A DNA stretch of 42,944 bases from Pseudopelagicola sp. (GCA_026195905.1 JAPHRE010000016.1:1-42944); one strand, 5' to 3'; shown: positions 1-8,842, counted from the stretch's first letter. The notes: a model not told the origin generated them from the letters alone. Translations and numbers: made by a program.

Positions 1-2306
1 AGCGCGCCAAAGACCGCGCGGAAGCGGTTGGGGTTCTTGAGGTCAAAGTCGGGATGTGCGGCAAGGCGCGCGGCGGTGGCGGCGGTGTCTTGGGGGGCGG
101 CCTGCATGATCTGAAGGCCGAACCATTTGTCCATCACCAGCCGGTCATGCGTCCATTGGGCCTCGAAGGCGGCAAGTTGCTCGGCCCCTTGACCCGCGTC
201 GAGCAGGCAGGAGAGCGCGGCGAGTTGCAGGGTCATGTTGTCGGCGCGGTCATATTGCGCCGCTGCTGCCGCGCCACCGTCAAGACGGGTCAGCAGCGCA
301 AGTGCGGCATTGGCCAGCGTGCGTTTGCCCGCCGAAGTCGCATCGGGCGAGAAGGGGCCGTCGAGTTGATTGTCGGCGTAAAGGGCGGGCAGCAGGTCCG
401 AGAGCGCCGCCGCCTTGGCATCGCGCAGGGCTTCTGAAGCGTCATGGATTGCCTGTGGGTCGGGGATATGGCCCGCCTCGTGCAAGAGGCCCGCGAGTTC
501 CGATTGTGTCGGCTGGCCGAGCATCAGGGCGCGGTAGGCAGGATCAAGGCGCGCATCGCGCATCAAGGTTGTGAGCGCGTCGAGATAGGCCGGATCGGGC
601 GCGGCCCCTTCCACGATCATGCGCAGGAGGGCATCGCGCGCCAGCATCCGCCCCGCGTCCCAGCGATTGAAGGCGTCGGTGTCATGGGCGAGGAGAAAAG
701 CCCGGCGCGCGTTGTCGATATCCTGGTCGAGCACCACGGGGGCGGAAAAGCCGCGCAGGATCGAAGGGATGGGGCGCGTAGCGTGACCGGGGAAGGAAAA
801 GCTCTGTTCGGCCTCGGTCAGCTCAAAGATCTGGGTCTTCATGACCTCGTCGCCATTGTCGTTCAGGAGGCCCACGGCGAGCGGGATCACTTGCGGCAAT
901 TTCTCGTCCTGACCGGGCGTTGGGGGCGTCATTTGTGAGACATGAAGCGTCAGCGTGTCGCCTTGGTAGTCTTCACGCACCGTCACGCGCGGGGTACCGG
1001 ATTGGGCATACCAGCGGGCGAATTGCGTCAGGTCGCGGCCCGTGGCGTCCTCAAACACCTTGAGCCAATCCTCGATCGTGGCGGCGTCACCATCGTGGCG
1101 GTCAAAATAGAGGTCGAGCGCCTTTGCATACGCCTCATCCCCGACAAGGGTTTTGAGCATACGGATCAGCTCGGCACCTTTTTCATAGACGGTCGCGGTA
1201 TAGAAATTGTTGATTTCCTGAAAGCTCTCGGGGCGCACCGGATGCGAGAGCGGGCCTTGGTCCTCGGGGAATTGGCGCGCGCGCAGGTCGATCACGTCGG
1301 AGATACGTTTGACCTCGGCAGAGCGCATGTCGGCGGTGAACTGACTATCGCGAAAGACGGTCAGGCCTTCCTTGAGGCAGAGCTGAAACCAGTCGCGGCA
1401 GGTGATGCGGTTGCCGGTCCAGTTGTGGAAATACTCATGCGCGATGATCGCCTCGATGCGTTCGAAATTGGCATCGGTGCTGGTTTCGGGAGAGGCCAAG
1501 ACGCAGGAAGAGTTGAAGATATTCAGCCCCTTGTTTTCCATCGCGCCCATGTTGAAATCATCCACGGCGACAATGTTGAAGAGATCGAGGTCATATTCGC
1601 GCCCATACACGTCTTCGTCCCATTTCATCGAATTCTTGAGCGCCTGCATCCCGAAGGCGCATTTGCCCTCGTCGCCGGGGCGCACCCAGATGTTGAGGTC
1701 CACATGGCGGCCTGATTTGGTGGTGAAGGTGTCGGCATGGTTGACCAGATCCCCGGCCACCAGCGCAAAGAGATAGGCCGGTTTTTTCCAAGGATCATGC
1801 CATTCGGCAAAGCCGTCGCCCGCCGCGCCGGGGTTGCCGTTGGACAAGAGCACAGGTTCTGCACCCTCAATGCGGACATGGAACGGCGCCATGACATCGG
1901 GGCGGTCGGGGTAATAGGTGATCTTGCGAAAACCCTCGGCTTCGCATTGGGTGCAATACATGCCGTTGGACATATAGAGGCCTTCAAGGGCGGTGTTGGA
2001 GGCTGGCGCAATCTCGACCTCGGCCTCCCAGATGAAGGGCGCGTCGGGGGCGTCGGCCTCGATCCCGCCGTTAACACTGCGGGTCTCGATGTCTTGGCCG
2101 TCAATGCGCGCCGAGATCAGGGTCAGGTCTTCGCCATGCAGGAAAAACCGGCGGTCGGGCGCGTCGGGGTTGGGGCGAAACGCGATGCGCGACAGCACGC
2201 GGGTTTTGTGCGGATCAAGGCGGAAGGTCAGCGACACCTCGTCGATCAGGTAGGCAAAGGGGGTATAGTCCTTGAGGTAGATCGTCTGGGGGGCGGCATC
2301 GCGCAT
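1..2306 (-). CDS. pepN: Aminopeptidase N (M1 family), 3' end cut by the window
   Basis: Cytosolic zinc metallo-aminopeptidase that removes N-terminal residues from peptides. About 768 codons are visible, read leftwards from the ATG at 2304-2306 (first residues MRDAAPQTIYLKDY). E. coli PepN has 870 residues, so roughly the last 100 lie outside the window. The substrate-anchoring GAMEN motif falls at about residues 254-258 and the zinc motif HEYFH at about 290-294, followed by NWTGNR as in the family. The spacing between the motifs matches E. coli PepN within a few residues. The remaining sequence is the long helical C-terminal domain. The gene is divergent from the photolyase gene with 99 bases between the start codons. 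I saw no frameshift in the visible part. The identification is firm; only the C-terminus is unseen. Confidence 0.96.
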   Translation of the reverse strand, partial: MRDAAPQTIYLKDYTPFAYLIDEVSLTFRLDPHKTRVLSRIAFRPNPDAPDRRFFLHGEDLTLISARIDGQDIETRSVNGGIEADAPDAPFIWEAEVEIAPASNTALEGLYMSNGMYCTQCEAEGFRKITYYPDRPDVMAPFHVRIEGAEPVLLSNGNPGAAGDGFAEWHDPWKKPAYLFALVAGDLVNHADTFTTKSGRHVDLNIWVRPGDEGKCAFGMQALKNSMKWDEDVYGREYDLDLFNIVAVDDFNMGAMENKGLNIFNSSCVLASPETSTDANFERIEAIIAHEYFHNWTGNRITCRDWFQLCLKEGLTVFRDSQFTADMRSAEVKRISDVIDLRARQFPEDQGPLSHPVRPESFQEINNFYTATVYEKGAELIRMLKTLVGDEAYAKALDLYFDRHDGDAATIEDWLKVFEDATGRDLTQFARWYAQSGTPRVTVREDYQGDTLTLHVSQMTPPTPGQDEKLPQVIPLAVGLLNDNGDEVMKTQIFELTEAEQSFSFPGHATRPIPSILRGFSAPVVLDQDIDNARRAFLLAHDTDAFNRWDAGRMLARDALLRMIVEGAAPDPAYLDALTTLMRDARLDPAYRALMLGQPTQSELAGLLHEAGHIPDPQAIHDASEALRDAKAAALSDLLPALYADNQLDGPFSPDATSAGKRTLANAALALLTRLDGGAAAAAQYDRADNMTLQLAALSCLLDAGQGAEQLAAFEAQWTHDRLVMDKWFGLQIMQAAPQDTAATAARLAAHPDFDLKNPNRFRAVFGA

Positions 2307-2321
2307 GAGGGGCTCCTGAAA

Positions 2322-2349
2322 ATTGTCTTACCTCACAGATGTAGACAAT
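2322..2349. promoter_or_regulatory. Inverted repeat in the pepN/photolyase divergent promoter region
   Basis: ATTGTCT at 2322-2328 is mirrored exactly by AGACAAT at 2343-2349, with 14 bases between the arms. It sits in the only gap between the two divergent genes. On each strand the arm also reads as a TTGTCT -35-like box. It could be a regulator site or two facing -35 elements. No regulator is assigned. Confidence 0.35.
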
Positions 2350-2405
2350 CATGCGCGGGCTGCAAGCGGCCTTTCCTTTGTGGCGGCGCTCGCTACCTGT
2401 GGAAG

Positions 2406-3896
2406 ATGCGGGAGACTGTGCTTCTTTGGTTCAAACGCGACCTGCGGGTTGACGATCATCCGGCGCTCGGGCGGGCGGCGGGGTTGGGGCGTGTGTTGGC
2501 GGTCTATATTGTCGAGCCGGGCTATTGGGCGCAGCCAGATGTGTCGGGGCGACAGTTTGAGATCCTGCGCGAGGCGGTGGCGGGGCTGGAGCGCGATCTG
2601 GCGCGGATCGGGGTGCCGCTGGTGATCCGGGTCGGTGAGGCGGTGCCGGTGCTTGAGGCGCTGCGGGGCGACAGTGGCGCGCGGCATTTGGTCAGCCATG
2701 AGGAGACGGGCACCCTCTGGACCTATGAACGCGACAAGGCGGTGGCGGTTTGGGCGCGGGGGCAGGGGGTTCAGTGGCAGGAAGTGGCGCAATGCGGGGT
2801 GGTGCGGCGGCTCAATGGGCGCGACGCATGGGGCGCGCGGCGCAATGGGTTTGTGGCGCGCGCGCAGGTGCCGGTTCCGGCGGTTGAGGCGGCGTCGGTG
2901 TTGGCCAGCGATCCGTGGCCGGAGTTTGATTTGGTCGACCCTTGCCCCCAGCGACAAAAAGGCGGGCGCCCGGCGGCGGAGGCGGCGTTGCGGTCGTTTC
3001 TTGAGGCGCGGGGGCGGAGCTATCGCAAGGCGATGTCGTCGCCGCTTGCGGGTGCGGCGGCCTGTTCACGGCTCAGCCCGCATCTGGCGCTGGGTACGCT
3101 GTCAATCCGCGAGGTGGTGCAGGCGACGGCGGCGCGGCAAAGGCAGATACCGAAAGGGGCGCGGGACGGATGGGCCGGGTCGCTCAGGTCGTTTCAGGCG
3201 CGGCTGGCGTGGCGCGATCACTTCATGCAGAAATTGGAAGATGCGCCCGAGATGGAATGCCGGGCGATGCATTCGGCCATGCAGAACGTCTGGTCCGATG
3301 TGCCGGATCAGGAGCGATTGGAGCGCTGGCAGGCGGGACAAACGGGCGTGCCGTTTGTCGATGCCTGTATGCGCAGTTTGCGGGCGACGGGGTGGCTCAA
3401 CTTTCGGATGCGGGCGATGGTGATGTCGTTTGCGTCCTATCAGCTCTGGCTTGATTGGCGGAGGACGGGGCGGCATCTGGCGCGGATGTTTAGCGACTAT
3501 GAGCCGGGGATTCATTGGCCGCAGGTGCAGATGCAATCGGGGACAACGGGGATGAACACCATTCGGATTTATAACCCGATGAAACAGGGTCGGGATCAGG
3601 ATCCGACGGGCGCGTTCACGCGACGATGGCTGCCCGAGTTGGAGGCGGTGCCGGAGGCGTTTTTGCAGGTGCCGTGGCTCTGGCCGGGGGCGGCGGGGCT
3701 TGGCTATCCGGGGCCGGTTGTCGAGCCTGAGGCGGCAGCGCGGCGGGCGCGCGAGACGTTGTGGGGGATGCGGCGCAGCCAAGCGTTTCGCGAAGAGGCG
3801 GCAGATGTGGTCAAGCGCCATGCCAGCCGCAAACAAACGCGGCGGCGCCCCCCTGCCAAGCGGGCCGACCCGCGTCAGACGGATTTCGGATTTTGA
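2406..3896 (+). CDS. Photolyase/cryptochrome-family FAD protein
   Basis: 496 residues from the ATG at 2406 (MRETVLLWFKRDLRVDDHPA). The reading frame stays open far upstream, but only this start gives the family N-terminus. The N-terminal Rossmann antenna domain (about 1-130) is followed by the helical FAD domain (about 200-440) with SRLSPHLALGTLSIREV near 221-237, TGVPFVDACMRSL near 313-325 and a final DPTGAFTRRWLPEL block near 399-412. Photolyases use blue light and FADH- to split pyrimidine dimers. The loop that in classical CPD photolyases reads DADLASNNGGWQW is here DYEPGIHWPQVQM (about 364-376), so the Asn next to flavin N5 is not conserved. The substrate (CPD, 6-4 product, or a signalling role) is therefore open. 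The C-terminal tail is basic. The stop is followed two bases later by the DUF2256 gene. Confidence 0.88.
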   Translation: MRETVLLWFKRDLRVDDHPALGRAAGLGRVLAVYIVEPGYWAQPDVSGRQFEILREAVAGLERDLARIGVPLVIRVGEAVPVLEALRGDSGARHLVSHEETGTLWTYERDKAVAVWARGQGVQWQEVAQCGVVRRLNGRDAWGARRNGFVARAQVPVPAVEAASVLASDPWPEFDLVDPCPQRQKGGRPAAEAALRSFLEARGRSYRKAMSSPLAGAAACSRLSPHLALGTLSIREVVQATAARQRQIPKGARDGWAGSLRSFQARLAWRDHFMQKLEDAPEMECRAMHSAMQNVWSDVPDQERLERWQAGQTGVPFVDACMRSLRATGWLNFRMRAMVMSFASYQLWLDWRRTGRHLARMFSDYEPGIHWPQVQMQSGTTGMNTIRIYNPMKQGRDQDPTGAFTRRWLPELEAVPEAFLQVPWLWPGAAGLGYPGPVVEPEAAARRARETLWGMRRSQAFREEAADVVKRHASRKQTRRRPPAKRADPRQTDFGF

Positions 3897-3898
3897 GC

Positions 3899-4042
3899 AT
3901 GGCGCATAAGAAACCCCATCTTCCCAGCAAGACCTGTGCGACCTGCGGGCGGCCTTTTACATGGCGGCGCAAGTGGCAGGCGGTTTGGGATGAGGTTCGG
4001 TATTGTTCCGCATGTTGTAGGCGGGGGAAGAAGACGGGCTAG
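3899..4042 (+). CDS. DUF2256 small zinc-ribbon-like protein
   Basis: A 47-residue protein starting two bases after the photolyase stop, so probably co-translated with it. It has the DUF2256 pattern: a basic N-terminus, LPSKTCATCGRPFTWRRKW, then WDEVRYCSACCRRGK. The two CxxC pairs (CATC and CSAC) look like a four-cysteine metal site. DUF2256 genes are, as I recall, often neighbours of cryptochrome/photolyase genes, and that arrangement is seen here. The biochemical role is unknown. A link to photolyase function is inferred only from co-location. Confidence 0.85.
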   Translation: MAHKKPHLPSKTCATCGRPFTWRRKWQAVWDEVRYCSACCRRGKKTG

Positions 4043-4068
4043 ATTGGCTTGGAAAACTTGAAACTCAT

Positions 4069-4091
4069 ATTGGTAAAGAAAAATAACCAAT
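4069..4091. promoter_or_regulatory. Inverted repeat upstream of glcB
   Basis: ATTGGT (4069-4074) and ACCAAT (4086-4091) form a perfect 6-bp inverted repeat with an 11-base A-rich spacer, 74 bases before the glcB start. Just downstream, TTGTTG (4093-4098) and TCTAAT (4117-4122) are spaced like a weak sigma-70 promoter. It may be an operator for glyoxylate-responsive control of glcB. No regulator gene is nearby. Confidence 0.3.
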
Positions 4092-4164
4092 TTTGTTGCC
4101 TATAGGAAACTTTTGTTCTAATTCCTCCCTAGACCAAGATATTGGACCAGAACGGGAGCGTAAA

Positions 4165-6297
4165 ATGGCGGGACGGATCGAGAAGGCGGGATTGCAGGTT
4201 GATCCCCGGTTTGTGGAGTTCATCGAGGGCCACGCGTTGCCGGGAACGGGCGTTGAAGCGGCGCAATTCTGGGACGGGTTGAGCCGCTTGGCGCATGAGA
4301 TGGGGCCGGAAAACCGCCGTTTGCTGGCGCTGCGCGAAGAGATGCAGCAGAAGATTGACGGCTGGCACATGGCGCGCAAGGGCGAGGCACATGACGCGGA
4401 GGCCTATGAAGCCTTCCTGCGCGAGATCGGATATTTGTTGTCCGAGGGCGAGGATTTCGAGGTTGAGACCGCCAATATCGACCCGGAGATCGCCCATGTG
4501 CCGGGGCCGCAGCTTGTGGTGCCGATCACCAATGCGCGCTTTGCACTCAATGCCGCGAATGCGCGTTGGGGGTCTTTGTATGATGCGCTTTATGGCACCG
4601 ATGCGATGGGCGATTTGCCCGAGGGCAAGGGCTATGACGCAGGCCGCGGCGCGCGGGTGATTGCCTGGGCCAAGGGGTTTCTGGATGAGGCGGTGCCGTT
4701 GGCGCAAGGGTCATGGGCCGAGGCGGCGGGCCTGCGCATTGAGGCCGGGGCGTTGGTGCCTGCGTTGGCCGATCCGGCGCAGTTTGCGGGCTATGTTGGT
4801 GCAGCCGACGCGCCGACGCGGGTTTTGTTGAAAAACAATGGCTTGCATGTGATCCTTGAGATTGACGCAGGCGGCCAAATCGGGGCGTCGGACCTGGCGG
4901 GGATCAACGATGTGACGCTTGAAAGCGCGCTTTCGACGATCATGGATTGCGAAGATTCGGTGGCTTGTGTCGATGCCGAGGACAAGGTGGTGGCCTATGG
5001 CAATTGGCTTGGCCTGATGAAGCGCGACCTTGCGCAAGAGGTCACGAAGGGCGGCAAGTCCTTTACCCGCAAGCTCAACGACGACATTTCCTACACCACG
5101 CCTGCGGGCACGGCGGCGGTCCTTAAGGGCCGTTCGCTGATGCTTGTGCGCAATGTGGGGCATCTGATGACCAACCCGACAGCGATTGACCGCGATGGGC
5201 ATGAAATTGGCGAAGGGCTTATGGATGCGCTCACCACGGTGATGATTGCGATGCATGATTTGCAGGCCGAGGGCGGCAATTCCCTGCATGGCTCGGTCTA
5301 TGTTGTGAAGCCGAAGATGCATGGACCGGAAGAGGTTGGTTTTGCCGACCGGATTTTCACTATGGTGGAGGACATCCTTGGCCTGCCGCGGCATACGGTC
5401 AAGATTGGCATCATGGATGAAGAGCGGCGCACCAGTGTCAATCTCAAGGAATGTATCCGCGCCGCAAAGCATCGGGTGGCCTTTATCAACACTGGCTTCC
5501 TTGATCGCACGGGCGACGAGATTCATACCTCGATGGAGGCCGGGCCGTTCCTGCGCAAGGGCGAGATGAAGGCGACGCCGTGGATTGCGTCCTATGAGGA
5601 TCGCAATGTCGATATTGGTCTGGCCTGCGGGCTTCAGGGCAAGGCGCAGATCGGCAAGGGGATGTGGGCGATGCCGGACCTTATGGCGGATATGCTCGAC
5701 CAGAAAATCGGCCATCCGAAATCCGGTGCCAATTGCGCCTGGGTGCCGAGCCCGACGGCGGCGACGCTACACGCGACGCATTATCACAAGGTCGATGTTC
5801 TGGCGCGTCAGGGCGAGATCAAGGCGGGCGGGGCGCGTGGCAGCTTGGCGGATTTGCTCACCATTCCGGTGATGGCGGGCGAGAACCTTTCGGAGGCGGA
5901 CATCCAGCAGGAGATCGAGAACAACGCCCAGGGCATTCTTGGCTATGTGGTGCGGTGGGTCGATCAGGGCGTGGGCTGTTCCAAGGTGCCGGATATCCAT
6001 GATGTGGGGCTTATGGAGGACCGGGCGACCTGTCGGATTTCGTCTCAGGCCTTGGCGAACTGGCTCCATCATGGGGTGGTGAGCGCGGCGCAGGTCATGG
6101 CGGCGATGCAGAAGATGGCCGCCGTGGTGGACCGTCAGAACGCGGGCGATGCGGCCTATCGGGCAATGGCGCCGGGGTTTGACGGGATCGCGTTTCAGGC
6201 GGCTTGCGACCTTGTGTTCAAGGGCCGGGTGCAGCCGTCGGGCTATACCGAGCCGGTGTTGCATGCGCGGCGTCTTGAATTGAAGGCGGCGGGATAA
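4165..6297 (+). CDS. glcB: Malate synthase G
   Basis: Condenses glyoxylate with acetyl-CoA to malate in the glyoxylate/glycolate pathway; a cytosolic, monomeric, Mg-dependent enzyme. 710 residues from the ATG at 4165 ([14 protein letters not shown]), close to the roughly 720 of E. coli GlcB. An earlier TTG in frame (4093) is not supported by a ribosome site or by family length. Expected active-site residues are present: R329 in [12 protein letters not shown], the metal ligands E419 (IMDEERRTS) and D447 (GFLDRTGDE), and the catalytic base D619 in [11 protein letters not shown]. The nearest downstream gene is a GlcG-like protein, as in E. coli glc loci. No glycolate oxidase (glcDEF) is in the window. 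There is an inverted repeat upstream and a strong hairpin just after the stop. Confidence 0.96.
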   Translation: MAGRIEKAGLQVDPRFVEFIEGHALPGTGVEAAQFWDGLSRLAHEMGPENRRLLALREEMQQKIDGWHMARKGEAHDAEAYEAFLREIGYLLSEGEDFEVETANIDPEIAHVPGPQLVVPITNARFALNAANARWGSLYDALYGTDAMGDLPEGKGYDAGRGARVIAWAKGFLDEAVPLAQGSWAEAAGLRIEAGALVPALADPAQFAGYVGAADAPTRVLLKNNGLHVILEIDAGGQIGASDLAGINDVTLESALSTIMDCEDSVACVDAEDKVVAYGNWLGLMKRDLAQEVTKGGKSFTRKLNDDISYTTPAGTAAVLKGRSLMLVRNVGHLMTNPTAIDRDGHEIGEGLMDALTTVMIAMHDLQAEGGNSLHGSVYVVKPKMHGPEEVGFADRIFTMVEDILGLPRHTVKIGIMDEERRTSVNLKECIRAAKHRVAFINTGFLDRTGDEIHTSMEAGPFLRKGEMKATPWIASYEDRNVDIGLACGLQGKAQIGKGMWAMPDLMADMLDQKIGHPKSGANCAWVPSPTAATLHATHYHKVDVLARQGEIKAGGARGSLADLLTIPVMAGENLSEADIQQEIENNAQGILGYVVRWVDQGVGCSKVPDIHDVGLMEDRATCRISSQALANWLHHGVVSAAQVMAAMQKMAAVVDRQNAGDAAYRAMAPGFDGIAFQAACDLVFKGRVQPSGYTEPVLHARRLELKAAG

Positions 6298-6306
6298 GAT
6301 GCGGGG

Positions 6307-6331
6307 GTGAGGGGGCTGTCTGCCCCCTCAC
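6307..6331 (+). terminator. Stem-loop after glcB
   Basis: GTGAGGGGGC (6307-6316) pairs perfectly with GCCCCCTCAC (6322-6331) around a 5-base loop, ten bases after the glcB stop. There is no immediate U-run; the T-rich stretch comes later, inside the repeat at 6335-6363. It probably ends or stabilises the glcB transcript. Confidence 0.6.
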
Positions 6332-6334
6332 GCT

Positions 6335-6363
6335 CCCCCGAGAGTATTTTTGCCAAGATGAAG
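6335..6363 (+). repeat. Rhodobacterales-type intergenic repeat, copy 1
   Basis: CCCCCGAGAG followed by TATTTTTGCCAAGATGAAG. A near-identical copy lies at 39873-39900, and a shortened inverted copy at 10918-10933. It sits directly behind the G/C-rich stem-loop after glcB. Its last bases run into the AAGGAG ribosome site of the next gene. I recall this motif as frequent between genes in Roseobacter relatives; its function is not known to me. Confidence 0.6.
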
Positions 6364-6372
6364 GAGCAGGGT

Positions 6373-6798
6373 ATGGGCATTTCACTGAGAAAAGCGCGCA
6401 CGATCATTCGCAAGGCGTTTGAGGCGGGGCGCGCGGCGGAGCTTAAGCCGCTTTCCGTTGTTGTTTTGGATGCGGGCGGGCACGTGCAGGCGTTCGAGCG
6501 CGAGGATGGTGCGGCGCCGGGGCGGTTCGCGATTGCACATGGCAAGGCGTATGGCGCGGTGATGCTGGGTATGGCAGGCACGGCGCAGATGGCGCGGGCC
6601 GAGCAACAGGCCTATTTCATGGCGGCGGTGAACGGCGTTTACGGCGGGCAGGTTGTGCCGGTGCCGGGCGGGGTTTTGTTGCGCGACAAAAAGGGCGCGG
6701 TGATCGGGGCCGTGGGGATCACGGGCGACACCTCGGACAATGACGCCACTGCCGCTTTGGCGGGCATCGAGGCGGCGGGGCTTATTGGGGAGGCCTGA
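6373..6798 (+). CDS. GlcG/HbpS-like (heme-binding family) protein
   Basis: 141 residues from the ATG at 6373, which has AAGGAG seven bases before it at 6361-6366. In-frame starts at 6307 (GTG) and 6358 (ATG) lie inside the stem-loop and repeat and are less likely. The protein has the compact GlcG/HbpS fold pattern: LSVVVLDAGGHVQAFEREDGA, then GKAYGAVMLG, then GGVLLRDKKGAVIGAVGITGDTSDNDA near the end. Family members include E. coli GlcG, of unclear role beside malate synthase, and heme-binding HbpS. Being next to glcB favours a role tied to glycolate/glyoxylate use. There is no signal peptide, so it is probably cytosolic. Heme binding is not shown by the sequence. Confidence 0.85.
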   Translation: MGISLRKARTIIRKAFEAGRAAELKPLSVVVLDAGGHVQAFEREDGAAPGRFAIAHGKAYGAVMLGMAGTAQMARAEQQAYFMAAVNGVYGGQVVPVPGGVLLRDKKGAVIGAVGITGDTSDNDATAALAGIEAAGLIGEA

Positions 6799-6869
6799 TC
6801 GGCGTTATCCCCTTTGCCAATCTGGCGGGGCGGGCCTATGTTAGCGCCAAGGACAAGCGCGAGGACAGC

Positions 6870-7640
6870 ATGGCACGGCCCGTCGTTGGCATTATTGGCA
6901 ACCAGCATCTTATCAATGATCAATACCCGGCGCATGCCGGGGGGGCGATGAATTCCGAGGCGGTGGCGTCTGTGGCGAACTGTATGCCGCTTCTGGTGCC
7001 CGCCGATCCGAGATTCGTTTCGGTTGAGGAATTGATGGCGCGCTGTGATGGGTTTTTGCTCACCGGCGGGCGGCCCAATGTGCATCCTGAACACTACGGA
7101 GAAGAGGCCACGGCGGCGCATGGCGATTTTGACCGGGCGCGGGATGCGATTGTGCTGCCATTGGTGCGAGAATGTGTTGAGCGGGGGCAGCCGTTCCTTG
7201 GGATTTGCCGGGGATTTCAGGAGGTTAATGTCGCGATGGGCGGCTCGCTCTACCCGGAAATTCGCGACCTTCCGGGGCGCGACAATCACCGGATGCCGCC
7301 GGACGGGACATTGGAAGAGAAATTCGCCCTGCGCCATAGCGTGCGCTTTGCCGAGGGCGGGGTGTTTCATCGGCTGATGGGGGCCCAGAGCGTGATGACC
7401 AATACCCTGCATGGGCAGGGGATCAAGCGCGCGGGGGCGCGGGTTGTCATTGACGGCACTGCGCCCGATGGCACGCCCGAGGCGATCTATATCAAGGATG
7501 CACCGGGATTTACCCTTGCCGTGCAATGGCATCCTGAATGGGACGCGGCCAATGATCCGGTGTCGCGGCCGTTGTTCGAGGCCTTTGGCGATGCGGTGCG
7601 CGCCTGGGCCAATAGCGGCGCGGTGCGCAAGTCGGCCTAG
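6870..7640 (+). CDS. Gamma-glutamyl-gamma-aminobutyrate hydrolase family (peptidase C26)
   Basis: A class I glutamine-amidotransferase-like hydrolase of 256 residues from the ATG at 6870. The nucleophile elbow GICRG places the catalytic Cys at 113, and the WHPEW motif gives His221 and Glu223, so the triad is complete. LLTGGRPNVHPEHYG near 64-78 is the family oxyanion-side motif. Relatives such as E. coli PuuD remove the gamma-glutamyl group from gamma-glutamyl-GABA in putrescine breakdown. No other puu gene is present, so the true substrate could be another gamma-glutamyl amide. It converges with kynureninase, with 8 bases between the stops. It lies 71 bases after the GlcG-like gene and may have its own promoter. 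Confidence 0.88.
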   Translation: MARPVVGIIGNQHLINDQYPAHAGGAMNSEAVASVANCMPLLVPADPRFVSVEELMARCDGFLLTGGRPNVHPEHYGEEATAAHGDFDRARDAIVLPLVRECVERGQPFLGICRGFQEVNVAMGGSLYPEIRDLPGRDNHRMPPDGTLEEKFALRHSVRFAEGGVFHRLMGAQSVMTNTLHGQGIKRAGARVVIDGTAPDGTPEAIYIKDAPGFTLAVQWHPEWDAANDPVSRPLFEAFGDAVRAWANSGAVRKSA

Positions 7641-7648
7641 GCTACAGC

Positions 7649-8842
7649 TTAGGTTACGGCGGCGCGGGTCTGGTAGGCGGGATCGTCCCAGAGGCGATTT
7701 TTCATCACATCTTCAAGGGTTTCGGCGGCGGCGCGCACGTCGGCGGCGTCGATATAAAGCGGTGTGACGCCAAAGCGCATGATGTCGGGGGCGCGGAAAT
7801 CGCCGATGACGCCGCGCGCGATCAGGGCTTGCATGGCGGCGTAGCCGTTCTCGAAGCGGAACGAGACCTGCGAGCCGCGCTGGGCCGGGTCGCGGGGGGT
7901 TGCGAGGGCGAGGTCGGGGCAGCGGTTTTCGACCTCTTCAATGAACAAAGCGGTGAGAGATTGCGAGGCGGCGCGGATCTCGGACATCGTGGTTAAGTCC
8001 CAGATATCCAAGGATGTTTCCAGCGCCGCGAGGGCCAGCACCGGGGGCGTGCCGACGCGCATCCGCTCAATGCCTGCGCCGGGGCGATAGTCAAGGTCAA
8101 AGGCGAAGGGGGCTTCGTGTCCGAGCCAGCCCGAAAGCGCGGGTCGGGCGGTGTCGGCGTGGCGGGGCGCGACGTAGATAAAGGCCGGGGCACCGGGGCC
8201 GCCGTTGAGGTATTTATAGGTGCAGCCGACGGCGAAATCGGCCTTGTTTTCAGCGAGTTGGACCTCGGTCGCGCCTGCGGTATGGGCCAGATCCCAAACC
8301 GTCAGCGCACCGGCGGCATGGGCCGCTTCGGTGAGGGCGCGCATGTCGTGCAGGCGGCCGGTGCGGTAGTCGACCTCGGTCAGCATCAAAACGGCGATCT
8401 CGTCGGTGATATGGGCGGCCACGTCCTCGGGGGGCACGACGCGCAGTTCATAGTCGCGGCCAAGCGATTTCAACAGCCCTTGGGCCATGTAGAGATCGGA
8501 GGGGAAATTGCCGGAATCCGACAGCACGACGCGCCGGTCGGGACGCATTTCCAGTGCAGACGCAAGGGCTTGGTAGAGTTTGATCGACAGCGTATCGCCC
8601 ATGACCACATGGCCCGGTTCGGCCCCGATCAGGCGGGCGATACGGTCGCCAACACGGGCGGGTTGGGCCATCCATCCGGCCTTGTTCCAGCCGGTGATGA
8701 GCATCTTGCCCCATTCATCGTGCATCACCTTTTGCATCGCGGCGGGGGCGGCGGAGGGCAGCGGGCCGAGGGAATTGCCATCGAGGTAAATTACGCCCTC
8801 GGGCAGGTCGAACAGGGCTTTGGTCTGGGCGAAATCAGTCAT
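7649..8842 (-). CDS. kynU: Kynureninase
   Basis: PLP enzyme that cleaves kynurenine (and 3-hydroxykynurenine) to anthranilate (or 3-hydroxyanthranilate) plus alanine. 397 residues from the ATG at 8840-8842, preceded by a GGAG ribosome site; the frame is open further upstream but with no family sequence. Family features: YLDGNSLGPLP near 19-29, FPSDLYMAQGL near 113-123, VWDLAHTAGA with the PLP-contacting D184, and the Schiff-base Lys210 in CTYKYLNGGPGAP. The length fits the family. No tryptophan dioxygenase, formamidase or kynurenine monooxygenase gene is in the window. An SDR gene lies upstream on the same strand, separated by a hairpin and by an 11-bp tandem repeat array that may regulate kynU. 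Confidence 0.95.
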   Translation of the reverse strand: MTDFAQTKALFDLPEGVIYLDGNSLGPLPSAAPAAMQKVMHDEWGKMLITGWNKAGWMAQPARVGDRIARLIGAEPGHVVMGDTLSIKLYQALASALEMRPDRRVVLSDSGNFPSDLYMAQGLLKSLGRDYELRVVPPEDVAAHITDEIAVLMLTEVDYRTGRLHDMRALTEAAHAAGALTVWDLAHTAGATEVQLAENKADFAVGCTYKYLNGGPGAPAFIYVAPRHADTARPALSGWLGHEAPFAFDLDYRPGAGIERMRVGTPPVLALAALETSLDIWDLTTMSEIRAASQSLTALFIEEVENRCPDLALATPRDPAQRGSQVSFRFENGYAAMQALIARGVIGDFRAPDIMRFGVTPLYIDAADVRAAAETLEDVMKNRLWDDPAYQTRAAVT

